Assembly (NCBI GenBank): GCA_964421565.1
Contig: CAYQXJ010000006.1
Coordinates: 124,001-188,000, forward strand
Reading direction: 5' to 3'
DNA from: CAYQXJ01 sp964421565
GTDB taxonomy: Bacteria > Planctomycetota > Brocadiia > SM23-32
Length of the DNA stretch: 64,000 nucleotides
Positions 57,407 through 64,000 of this stretch are shown in pieces. Both the position numbers and the translations under genes were made by a program. Numbering within the stretch: the stretch's first letter is position 1; every line of letters starts with the position of its first letter. Under the pieces are notes generated by a model. The model ran no database searches. It was not told where the DNA came from and saw only the letters and a program-made list of their open reading frames with translations.

Positions 57407-59056
57407 TCAGGCGAGGGCCTCCTCCAGGTCCTGCTCAACGGTTGAGATGGGTTGGATGTGGAACTTGTCGACGAGCACCTTCAGGACGGGATCGGTGATG
57501 AAGGCCGGCAGGCTCGGCCCGAGCTTCATATCTTCGATGCCCAGGCTGAACAGGGTCAGCAGGATCGCCACCGCCTTCTGCTCATACCAGGAGAGGATGA
57601 AGGAGAGCGGCAGTTCGTTTACCTCGCAGTCGAAGGCGTCTGCCAGTGCCAGCGCAATCTGTATGGCGGAGTAGGAGTCATTGCATTGCCCGATGTCGAG
57701 CAGGCGCGGTATGCCGCCGATGTCGCCGAACTCGAGCTTGTTGAAACGATACTTGCCGCAGGCGAGGGTCAGGATCAGGCAGTCGTCAGGAACCGACTCG
57801 GCGAACCGGGTGTAGTAGTTGCGCCCGGGCTTCGCTCCGTCGCAGCCGCCGATCAGGAAGAAGTGGCGGATGTCGCCGTTCTTCACCGCGTCAATCACTG
57901 CCCCCGCGACGCCCATGACGGCCTCGTGGCCGAAGCCGACGGTAATCGTCTTCTCTTCGTCGTCTTCGGCAAAGCCTTCGGCCGCCTGAGCCGCCTGTAT
58001 GACCTGCGAGAAGTCGGTATCGCTGATGTGGGTGACGCCGGGCCAGCCGGTCGGGCCGCTGGTGAATATGCGCTCCTTGTAGGTGTCCTTCGGCTTCATC
58101 AGGCAGTTGGTGGTCATCAACACGGCGCCGGGGAAGTCCTCGAACTCCGAGCGTTGGTTCTGCCATGCACTGCCATAGTTGCCGACCAGATGTTCGTGCT
58201 TCTTCAGCTCGGGATATCCGTGAGCGGGCAGCATTTCGCCGTGCGTGTAGACGTTGATGCCCGTTCCTTCGGTCTGCTCCAGCAGCGCCTTCAGGTCCTT
58301 CAGGTCGTGGCCGCTGACCACGATGCACTTACCTTTCAGCGGTGTCACGCGCACCTGCGTGGGTTCGGGATCGCCATAAGTGCCCGTGTTCGCCCTGTCC
58401 AGCAGTTCCATCGCCTGCAGGTTGAGCTCCCCGGTCTGGAGCGCGTGGGCCAGAAGGTCGCCCATGTCCGTCGGCTCGGACGCCACGTAATCGAGCAGTT
58501 CATGGAACAGCGCGTAGGTTTCGTCATCCTCCTCGCCAAGGATGGCGGCGTGATGCGCGTAGGCGGCGGCGCCTTTCACGCCATAGACGATGGCTTCCTG
58601 CAGGCCGGCCACATCCTCGCCGTGGCGATCGATGCGGTTCTCGATGGAGAGCTGTTCGCCCTGGCTTATCATGTCGTTCAGGTCGTCGGCCGGTTCGAGG
58701 GCGGCGGTGCCGTCCAGCTCTTCGGGCGCTCTGTCTGCTTCGCGACAGGCGTCTTCATAGCGCCCCTTCAGCCGTTCGCGCAGCTCGGTGCCCCTTCTCA
58801 CGTAGTCCTGCAGGTATTCGGGGTCGAAGTTGGTGTTGGTCAGCGTGGTGAACATCGCGTCGCAGACGAACCGGTCGGCCTCGTTGTCACGCGCGCCCAG
58901 CTCGCCGGCGCGGCGGCCGTACATCGCAACACCTTTGGTCAGGTGGACCAGCAAGTCCTGCATGGCTGCCGTTTCGGGATCCTTGCCGCACACACCGTAG
59001 CTGGTGCATCCGTTGCCCTGTGCCGTCTGTTCGCACTGGTAGCAGAACATGCTCAT
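57407..59056 (-). CDS. hcp: Hydroxylamine reductase (hybrid cluster protein Hcp)
   Basis: 549 residues. It reduces hydroxylamine and, in some species, NO, using a 4Fe-4S cluster and a hybrid Fe-S-O cluster. The N-terminal cluster motif is CYQCEQTAQGNGCTSYGVCG. Hybrid-cluster ligands include the His/Glu in SGHDLKDL and HGEMLPAHG, and the cysteines in TTNCLMKP, LTLACGKYRFN and IGQCNDSYSA. Length and motifs are those of the anaerobe class I Hcp. It lies 54 bp downstream of the flavodiiron gene. Confidence 0.95.
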   Translation of the reverse strand: MSMFCYQCEQTAQGNGCTSYGVCGKDPETAAMQDLLVHLTKGVAMYGRRAGELGARDNEADRFVCDAMFTTLTNTNFDPEYLQDYVRRGTELRERLKGRYEDACREADRAPEELDGTAALEPADDLNDMISQGEQLSIENRIDRHGEDVAGLQEAIVYGVKGAAAYAHHAAILGEEDDETYALFHELLDYVASEPTDMGDLLAHALQTGELNLQAMELLDRANTGTYGDPEPTQVRVTPLKGKCIVVSGHDLKDLKALLEQTEGTGINVYTHGEMLPAHGYPELKKHEHLVGNYGSAWQNQRSEFEDFPGAVLMTTNCLMKPKDTYKERIFTSGPTGWPGVTHISDTDFSQVIQAAQAAEGFAEDDEEKTITVGFGHEAVMGVAGAVIDAVKNGDIRHFFLIGGCDGAKPGRNYYTRFAESVPDDCLILTLACGKYRFNKLEFGDIGGIPRLLDIGQCNDSYSAIQIALALADAFDCEVNELPLSFILSWYEQKAVAILLTLFSLGIEDMKLGPSLPAFITDPVLKVLVDKFHIQPISTVEQDLEEALA

Positions 59057-59110
59057 GTGATGTTACCCCCTGTTGCTGGAAGCGATAGTTACGAGTTTTG
59101 CGGTCGTGGA

Positions 59111-60301
59111 TCAGATGTCCTTCGTTCTGTCCGCCATCTGGCGTCCCCACTCGCGGCACGCCTGCAGGGCGTCCGCGTCTGGCTGCCACTTGCACTTGAT
59201 GCCGTCCGTCGCCAGCGGGATACTGCACTGTTCGAAGTGGTTTTCGATGATCTGAACGGCCTCGCCGCTCCAGCCGTAGCTGCCGAACGCGGCGCCGATT
59301 TTGTTCTGGAAACGCAACCCCCGCAGGTCCTCCAGTATGGGCCGGATGGTCGGCAGCACGCCCTGATTCAGGGTCGGCGAGCCGATGATCACGGAGTGAG
59401 CCTTGAAGACCTCGACCAGGGCGTCATTACGGTCGGTGACGCCCATGTGAAGTATCTTGTGGTCTACGCCCCCGTCGCTGAGCCCGGCTCCGATGGCATC
59501 GGCCATGCGACGCGTGCCCTCCCACATGGTGTCGAACAGGATGACGGCACGCGGGCGGGGTTCCTGTTTCGCCCACTCCACGTATTTCTCAACGATCTGC
59601 ATCGGCTCCCGTCGCCATATGATGCCATGACTTGGCGCGATCATCTCGATGTCGAGATCCAGCGGCCCGAGCTCCTCCACCTTCCGAAGCACCTGCGGGC
59701 TGAACGGCGTCAGGATGTTGACGTAATACTTGAGCGCCTCGTCGAACAACTCCTTCTGGTTCACCTGATCGTTGAAGCGGAACGCCGTGGCGTAGTGTTG
59801 TCCGAAGGCGTCGTTGGGCATCAGTATGTGGTCGGCGGTCAGGTAGGTGAACATGCTGTCCGGCCAGTGCAGCATGGGCGCCTCGACGAACATCAGGTCA
59901 TTGCGCCCGACGTTGACCGTGTCGCCGGTGTTGACAGCCTTGAAGTCCCAGTCTTTGTGAAAGTGGCCGGGGATGCTCCGCTTGCCGCGGCGGGAGACGA
60001 TGAGCGTGGCGTCCGGGCAATGCCGCAGCAGGGCGGGCAGAGCGCCGGAGTGGTCGATCTCGGAGTGGTTCGCCACCACGATGTCGATCTGCGCCGGGTC
60101 AATGATCTCGCGGATGTTTTCGAGCATCTCCTCGGCGAACGGTTCCCACACGGTGTCGACCAGCACTGTCTTCTCGTCGAGGATCAGGTACGCATTGTAG
60201 CTGGAGCCGCGGTGCGTGGAGAGTTCGTGTCCGTGGAAGTGCCGCAGGTCCCAGTCCACGACGCCCACCCAGTAGACGCCGTCCTTTAGTTTTTCTGGCA
60301 T
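59111..60301 (-). CDS. Flavodiiron protein (FprA/ROO type)
   Basis: 396 residues. It reduces O2 to water or NO to N2O. The metallo-beta-lactamase-like diiron domain has VANHSEIDHSGALP (HxExDH), VEAPMLHWPDSM, LMPNDAFGQHY and MIAPSHGIIWR, supplying the His/Asp/Glu ligands. The C-terminal flavodoxin domain has VILFDTMWEGTRRMADAI, GSPTLNQGVLPTI and GSYGWSGEAV for FMN. AAGGGGGC precedes the ATG. In this cluster the electron donor is probably rubredoxin. Confidence 0.95.
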   Translation of the reverse strand: MPEKLKDGVYWVGVVDWDLRHFHGHELSTHRGSSYNAYLILDEKTVLVDTVWEPFAEEMLENIREIIDPAQIDIVVANHSEIDHSGALPALLRHCPDATLIVSRRGKRSIPGHFHKDWDFKAVNTGDTVNVGRNDLMFVEAPMLHWPDSMFTYLTADHILMPNDAFGQHYATAFRFNDQVNQKELFDEALKYYVNILTPFSPQVLRKVEELGPLDLDIEMIAPSHGIIWRREPMQIVEKYVEWAKQEPRPRAVILFDTMWEGTRRMADAIGAGLSDGGVDHKILHMGVTDRNDALVEVFKAHSVIIGSPTLNQGVLPTIRPILEDLRGLRFQNKIGAAFGSYGWSGEAVQIIENHFEQCSIPLATDGIKCKWQPDADALQACREWGRQMADRTKDI

Positions 60302-60324
60302 GTTTGCCCCCTTATGCCGTTATG

Positions 60325-60585
60325 TCACGCAGCCCTGACGGGCGGCTCCAGCACCATCTCCCGATTGCAGCATCGTGGTTCGAAGGCGCCGCCGGTCACT
60401 CGCAGCACGCCGACTTCGGCGCCGCACACCGGGCAGTAGTAGAAGCGCGTTCGGCACCCCAGCGGAGCCATTGGCCGGTTGCAGCAGCGCGGTTCGAACC
60501 CGGCGCCGCGCCCGACCAGCACTGTCACCTCGGCGCCGCAGATGTTGCACCGGTAAACCATTCCCCTCGTCACGCTGTCTGTCAC
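60325..60585 (-). CDS. Protein with tandem desulforedoxin-like Fe(Cys)4 domains
   Basis: 86 residues from GTG 60585, with GGAGGAGGAAGA upstream; the start overlaps the preceding stop (GTGA). Two near-identical knuckles: CNICGAEV ... PRCCNRPM (Cys13, 16, 34, 35) and CPVCGAEV ... PRCCNREM (Cys51, 54, 72, 73). CxxC plus CC is the desulforedoxin/desulfoferrodoxin N-terminal site that binds one iron. A two-site chain with a CGxxxxxYY linker is not a form I have seen described. It may pass electrons between donors and the flavodiiron or Hcp enzymes. Zinc rather than iron is possible. Confidence 0.8.
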   Translation of the reverse strand: MTDSVTRGMVYRCNICGAEVTVLVGRGAGFEPRCCNRPMAPLGCRTRFYYCPVCGAEVGVLRVTGGAFEPRCCNREMVLEPPVRAA

Positions 60586-60806
60586 TCTTCCTCCTCCGGT
60601 TCGGCTTCGGCCCCGTGAACGCGTTCCATGGGTTCACCACAGCACACAAGGTCGAGGATGCCCACGCCCCCACGGGTGACCATGATCAGGTTGCCGCACC
60701 CGCGACACGCGTACGCCGTGCCGACCTTGATGGTGAGTGCGCTCTCCCAGTCGCCCAGGTCCCACTCGGGCGGCGGTGACTCGGGGTACTTCTCCTGGCT
60801 TTCCAC
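60582..60806 (-). CDS. Single-domain desulforedoxin-like protein
   Basis: 74 residues from GTG 60806, set by AGGAGG seven nt upstream; the open frame continues upstream to an ATG at 61028 without homology. YACRGCGNLIMVTRGGVGILDLVCCGEPM holds Cys34, Cys37, Cys55 and Cys56 in the desulforedoxin pattern. It has an acidic N-terminal arm and an acidic tail (AEPEEEE). It precedes and overlaps the tandem version by 4 bp, so the two are co-translated and probably function as a set. Confidence 0.78.
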   Translation of the reverse strand: MESQEKYPESPPPEWDLGDWESALTIKVGTAYACRGCGNLIMVTRGGVGILDLVCCGEPMERVHGAEAEPEEEE

Positions 60807-61043
60807 AGCTCCACCTCCTGGTTCTGACGCAACGGCGGCGGCTGATGCGTATGCGCAGTGCCTGCTGGGAACGCCGTGCCGCCGTGCTTCGGGGGGATGT
60901 CGTAGCGGCGCCCCTCGCTGCGGGTTCCTGCGGCGCTTCCATCTTTCTACGCTTTCGGCGAACATCGCGCAAGTAGGTTCGCAGCGCCGGCGTGCGCCCG
61001 GGCCGCCTGATGGCAGGGTCCTGGCCATGGCAGTCGGTGTCTC

Positions 61044-61361
61044 CTATGGTGCAGGGGTCTTGACGACGAGGAACCGAAAAGCCGCTTCGCCATCGTTCAT
61101 CAGCCTGTGTGGAATGCCGGCCGGGCTGTGCACAAGGTCGTCCCGGCGGACAGACTGCTGCTGGTCGCCTATCTCCACGGTGCCCACCCCCTCCAGTACG
61201 TAGAAGAACACGTCCAGCGGAGTTTCATGCCGCCGGAGGGCCTCGCGCGGTTCCAGGGTGATGTGCACCACCTGCATATGCTCGGTGTCGTGCAGCTTCC
61301 GGGCGCTGACGCCGTGTGGGTTCTCGGATTCAGCCGTCTGCGTCGCGTGGACCACCTGCAT
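61044..61361 (-). CDS. Small cupin protein
   Basis: 105 residues. A single cupin barrel: HITLEPREALRRHETPLDVFFYVLEGVGTVEIGDQ, then VHSPAGIPHRLMN, with the His/Glu metal ligands of cupin motifs 1 and 2. Substrate unknown; in this cluster it may bind a metal or sense/modify a small molecule. GAGGAG precedes the ATG. 25 bp after the ferredoxin-like gene. The 237 bp downstream before the next gene hold nothing I recognise. Confidence 0.85.
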   Translation of the reverse strand: MQVVHATQTAESENPHGVSARKLHDTEHMQVVHITLEPREALRRHETPLDVFFYVLEGVGTVEIGDQQQSVRRDDLVHSPAGIPHRLMNDGEAAFRFLVVKTPAP

Positions 61362-61386
61362 GATGTGATCTCCTCAGTTGCGCTGG

Positions 61387-62157
61387 TCAAGGGGCCGAAG
61401 CGGGCTGGGGCGGATTGAGCGTGCAGCGCTCAAGGACGCTGCCGCGAATGCTGACGGTTACGTCCTGCAGGGGGATGTCCTTGCCGCTGTGCTCGAGGGC
61501 CCTGCGGGCGATCATGGTGAGGCCCGAGCAGCAGGGTACCTCCATGTGGACGACGGACAGCGAGCGGATGTCGTTTTGAGCCAGCATGGCTGTTAGCTTC
61601 TCGGCGTAGTGCGACGCGTCGTCGAGCTTGGGGCAGCCGACCAGGAGCTTTCGCCCGGTCAGGAACTCGCCGTGGAACCCTGCGAAGGCGAAGGGCACGC
61701 AGTCCGCAGCAAGCAGCAGGTCCGCGCCGTCCAGGAATGGTGCGCGCTCAGGGACCAGATGCATCTGAACGGGCCACTGGCGCAGGGCGCTCGGGGCGGC
61801 GGCCGGCGCCGCTTCGGCGGTTGACTCGTCTTCCTGCCCGGCGTCGAAGCCCATGAGCGCCAGGCCCGGGCAGCCGGCGTGCGAGGGGGCGGGCTGCGTG
61901 GCGTTCGGTGGACTTGCTTGCCCCAAATGTTCCTCCACGGCCACCTCGTCAAACTCCTCGGCCTCGCGTTCGACGATGCGGATTGCATCCCGTGGACATG
62001 TGCCCAGGCACGCGCCGAGCCCGTCGCAATAGCTCTCCTTGACGAGCCGAGCCTTACCGTCGACTATCTGCAGGGCACCTTCCGCGCAGTTCGGGATGCA
62101 CTCTCCGCAGCCGTTGCACTTCTGCTCGTCGATCTCGACGATCTTCCGTAAGGCCAT
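61387..62157 (-). CDS. 2[4Fe-4S] ferredoxin-like protein with C-terminal extension
   Basis: 256 residues. Two clusters: CNGCGECIPNCAEGA and the variant CDGLGACLGTCPRDAI, a form found with Hcp in anaerobes. A linker with Pro/Ala-rich stretches leads to a C-terminal domain (HMEVPCCSGLTMIARRAL, LLAADCVPFAFAGFHGEFL) with further cysteines of unknown role. It probably transfers electrons to cluster members. 23 bp follow the HD gene stop. Confidence 0.85.
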   Translation of the reverse strand: MALRKIVEIDEQKCNGCGECIPNCAEGALQIVDGKARLVKESYCDGLGACLGTCPRDAIRIVEREAEEFDEVAVEEHLGQASPPNATQPAPSHAGCPGLALMGFDAGQEDESTAEAAPAAAPSALRQWPVQMHLVPERAPFLDGADLLLAADCVPFAFAGFHGEFLTGRKLLVGCPKLDDASHYAEKLTAMLAQNDIRSLSVVHMEVPCCSGLTMIARRALEHSGKDIPLQDVTVSIRGSVLERCTLNPPQPASAP

Positions 62158-62179
62158 GGGTTCTCCCCCTGGATGCTGT

Positions 62180-62872
62180 CTATGGGTTCAGGCGCTGACG
62201 GCCGAACAGCCGCCCCGGTTGTGTCAGCGCATGCTTCTGGAGTTCTGCCAGTCGGTCCTCGCGTGCGTCGGCTTCAAGATTCACGATCAGGTCGGCGTCC
62301 CAGAGTGGGGCGGCATTCGGCGTGCCCATGCTCTGGCGCTCGTGATGATGCTCCACAATGTCGAGTATCTCGCTCTTGACGGCGTCCGGCAGGTTGATGT
62401 CGGCAAGCAGCTTCGCGGCGATGCGGCGGCCCATCACGTCGGTCGGCGCGTCGGCTTCATCGTCCGGCACGGAACGTCCCAGGTCATGGAGGATGGCGGC
62501 GGGCACCAGCACGAGCGGTTCGGCTTCCGTGCGGCGCCCGATCTGCTCTGCCAGTTCCAGCACATCGAGGGTATGCTCCACCTTATCCCTTTCGGCTCCG
62601 AAGACCCCCTCCATGCGCTCGGTCAGCTCTTCCCGCAACGGCCCGACGGCGCTGGCCATGCTGCTGAGGCACTCGGCGGCGTGGGCGCACCAGTTCAGGC
62701 ATTTCATGGTGTTCTCGGGGTTGAGGAAGCGGTGACCACACTTTCTGCAGCGCCTGACGGGCTCATCGGGCCAGAACTCCACCGGGTGGCCGCAGCCGGG
62801 GCAGGGCGCAACGGTAACGTCGTCGGCCTTCATAAAGCGGGGGTCCTGCCCTGGGCACTTCGGTGCGCTCAT
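62180..62872 (-). CDS. HD-domain phosphohydrolase with zinc ribbon
   Basis: 230 residues. The N-terminal zinc ribbon CPGCGHPVEFW ... CRKCGHRF and a second Cys set (CLNWCAHAAEC) precede an HD domain (HTLDVLELAEQIG, AAILHDLG, EHHHERQ, DADLIVNLE), with His/Asp residues for divalent metals. It likely cleaves a nucleotide or other phosphate ester. Such proteins recur beside Hcp and Rrf2 genes in anaerobes, as far as I recall. It overlaps rrf2 by 4 bp. Confidence 0.85.
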   Translation of the reverse strand: MSAPKCPGQDPRFMKADDVTVAPCPGCGHPVEFWPDEPVRRCRKCGHRFLNPENTMKCLNWCAHAAECLSSMASAVGPLREELTERMEGVFGAERDKVEHTLDVLELAEQIGRRTEAEPLVLVPAAILHDLGRSVPDDEADAPTDVMGRRIAAKLLADINLPDAVKSEILDIVEHHHERQSMGTPNAAPLWDADLIVNLEADAREDRLAELQKHALTQPGRLFGRQRLNP

Positions 62873-63294
62873 CGCTTCGTCCCTTCCCCTGCGCAGATGC
62901 GTCCGGCGATGTCCTCCAGCGAGACGGCGTCCATCCTCTCAGCCAGCAGGGCCTGCAGGGACGCGAGCTGTTCGCGAAACGGGCAGCCGCTCGTGCGCTG
63001 GCATATGCCGGGTGTCTCGAAGCACTCGTTCATCACCAGCGGGCCCTGCACGGCCTCCAGCACTTCCCGCAGGGTCACATCCACCGGCCGTTCGGCCAGA
63101 CGATAGCCCCCGAACGGCCCCTGGCGGCTCTCCACCAAGCCGGTGCGGAGCAGTGTCTGCATTATCTTGCGCAGGAAGTCCTCCGGCACGGCCTCCTCCT
63201 GCGCCAGAGTGCTGACCGGCACAAAGTCCCCCGCGTGGACCAGATGCGTCAGCGCCCGGAGCGCATAGTCGGTCTCTCGTCTGACGATGGCCAT
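62869..63294 (-). CDS. Rrf2-family transcriptional regulator
   Basis: 141 residues. A winged helix (IVRRETDYALRALTHLV, LRKIMQTLLRTGLVESRQGPFGGYRL) and three Cys in NECFETPGICQRTSGCPF (CX6CX5C), the position at which IscR, NsrR and RsrR bind an Fe-S cluster. The cluster would sense NO, O2 or redox state. First gene of the minus-strand cluster and probably its regulator, including of itself, given the repeats in its promoter. The Shine-Dalgarno of its ATG overlaps the promoter-distal repeat. Confidence 0.92.
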   Translation of the reverse strand: MAIVRRETDYALRALTHLVHAGDFVPVSTLAQEEAVPEDFLRKIMQTLLRTGLVESRQGPFGGYRLAERPVDVTLREVLEAVQGPLVMNECFETPGICQRTSGCPFREQLASLQALLAERMDAVSLEDIAGRICAGEGTKR

Positions 63295-63301
63295 CAGAGG
63301 G

Positions 63302-63353
63302 TCCTATATGAGAGGTGTTGTATCCTATAAAGTAAGAGTATATCACTCCTATA
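63302..63353 (-). promoter_or_regulatory. Three TCCTATA direct repeats, candidate Rrf2 operator
   Basis: Plus-strand TCCTATA at 63302-63308, 63323-63329 and 63347-63353, start-to-start spacing 21 and 24 bp. They span the -35/-10 spacer, the region just after transcription start and the rrf2 ribosome binding region. A GAGT...ACTC inverted repeat also overlaps the -10. Confidence 0.5.
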
Positions 63354-63365
63354 TCTCCTTGTCAA
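63337..63365 (-). promoter_or_regulatory. Sigma-70 promoter of the rrf2-hcp cluster
   Basis: Minus strand: TTGACA (63365-63360, perfect), a 17-bp spacer and TATACT (63342-63337, 5/6), 43 bp upstream of the rrf2 ATG. Transcription would begin near 63330. It is the only strong promoter seen for the run to hcp. Confidence 0.75.
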
Positions 63366-63493
63366 GGCCAATCCGTGCACTCGCGCGCGAGTGGTGTGGA
63401 TTCCGGCCCGTCTTTTGCCTTGCAGTGCTCGTCGGCCGGGCCGATACTGCCTTGCTCGGCGCGGGCATATGTTCCTTCGATTCGGGTCACGGC

Positions 63494-64000
63494 ATGTCCT
63501 CTGGCAGACACAGACGCCGCACCTTCCTCGGGCGGACGGTACACGGTTTCGGATGCGTCGTGCGGGCTGCGACGATGGTTCTACGCAGCCCGAGGATCCT
63601 GCTGTTGGCGGGGCTCCCTTTCGCGCTATGCATGGTGCTGTATGTGGCCTTCTTCGGCGTTACGCTGGCCTTCGTCGACGAGGTAGTGGATGTTGTGATC
63701 CAGCCGGGGGCGTGGTGGCGCAACGCGCTGCGCTGGGCGATGGTGGTGACGGTGCCTCTCGCCGTATTCGTGCTCTCGGTCTTCACTTACACTTTCGCGT
63801 GTCTGGTCATAGCCGCTCCGCTCTATGAGTTCCTGTCGGCGACGGTTGAACGGCGGCTGACGGGCCTTGTGGCAGAGGAGCCTTTCACGCTCAAGGCCAT
63901 GCTCCAGGATATCTGGCGCGCGCTGGCGGACACTGCGCGCATCCTGCTGATCGAGGTCGGGGTCCTGATGCTCGGTCTGATCTTCGTGCCGGTCACGACG
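63494..64000 (+). CDS. CysZ/EI24-family membrane protein (3' partial)
   Basis: At least 169 residues from ATG 63494, open through the right edge. Hydrophobic helices (LLLAGLPFALCMVLYVAFFGV, AMVVTVPLAVFVLSVFTYTF) and the motif IAAPLYEFLSATVERRLTG match the CysZ/EI24 family, integral membrane proteins linked to sulfate uptake in E. coli but of wider, poorly known function elsewhere. Start is uncertain; the frame may extend upstream to a TTG at 63452. The missing C-terminus prevents full classification. Confidence 0.75.
   Translation, partial: MSSGRHRRRTFLGRTVHGFGCVVRAATMVLRSPRILLLAGLPFALCMVLYVAFFGVTLAFVDEVVDVVIQPGAWWRNALRWAMVVTVPLAVFVLSVFTYTFACLVIAAPLYEFLSATVERRLTGLVAEEPFTLKAMLQDIWRALADTARILLIEVGVLMLGLIFVPVTT

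Noticed and set aside
57452..60289. A 945-codon plus-strand open frame antisense to hcp and the flavodiiron gene
   Set aside because: No family signature; it mirrors the codon pattern of the real GC-rich genes on the other strand.
1..64000. CRISPR array, tRNA, rRNA or insertion sequence
   Set aside because: None was seen by reading both strands; a tRNA or IS search program could still find a short divergent one.

Overview
The window is 64 kb of GC-rich bacterial chromosome (by eye mid-60s % GC) with short intergenic gaps, many 4-bp stop/start overlaps and G-rich ribosome binding sites. I saw no rRNA, tRNA, CRISPR array or insertion sequence. The gene mix fits an anaerobic or microaerophilic Gram-negative heterotroph: flavodiiron protein, Hcp, rubrerythrin, rubredoxin and desulforedoxin-like proteins, HypCDEF, an anaerobic sulfatase maturase, a GH4 glycosidase, an oligogalacturonate-lyase-like propeller, DUF6807, DUF1844, an FHA protein and a Ser/Thr kinase. 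A planctomycete/PVC-like or neighbouring uncultured lineage is my best guess. It is an inference, because no marker gene settles it.

Layout. 1-6.6 kb: carbohydrate catabolism (propeller fragment, permuted phosphomannose isomerase, DUF6807, TIM-barrel isomerase), trpC, a STAS protein and a radical-SAM maturase. 6.6-10.9 kb: a 980-residue membrane protein, a UVR-motif protein and DUF1844. 11-13.7 kb: divergent RNase HII, type 4 uracil-DNA glycosylase and a GT9 transferase. 13.9-20 kb: clpP, then a secretin, BamE-like lipoprotein, ABC exporter and second lipoprotein. 20-25.4 kb: RluA, FHA membrane protein, DUF4438 and Ser/Thr kinase. 25.5-29.7 kb: rarA, a long non-coding gap with a palindrome-bounded element, and thrS behind a near-perfect promoter.

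29.8-31.4 kb holds a lower-GC frameshifted gene with winged-helix, SAP-like and nuclease-like parts and its own promoter; it is probably acquired. 31.4-37.9 kb: radical SAM protein, TrmO, CooC-like ATPase, M55 peptidase, macrodomain, J-protein, SDR, methyltransferase and rubrerythrin with a palindromic operator candidate. 38-40 kb: def-fmt-DUF116. 39.9-41.2 kb: GH4 glycosidase. 41.5-51.8 kb: one long plus-strand run of metX, metW, nth, hypF-C-D-E, a UDP-sugar pyrophosphorylase, an HDAC-like protein and comF, followed by a galactokinase remnant. 52-57 kb: DUF547, a MASE3-PAS-PAS histidine kinase with a NarL-type regulator, and an AhpD-like protein.

57.2-63.3 kb is a minus-strand redox-stress cluster read from a TTGACA-17-TATACT promoter: Rrf2 regulator, HD/zinc-ribbon protein, ferredoxin-like protein, cupin, two desulforedoxin-like proteins, flavodiiron protein, Hcp, terminator, rubredoxin. 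Three TCCTATA repeats overlie the promoter and leader. The window ends inside a CysZ/EI24-like membrane protein. The most novel items are the permuted phosphomannose isomerase, the RNase HII-like protein with GYG in place of GRG, the secretin with a roughly 300-residue C-terminal extension, the SAP/nuclease gene, the tandem desulforedoxin proteins with the repeat-bearing Rrf2 promoter, and the palindrome-bounded intergenic element.
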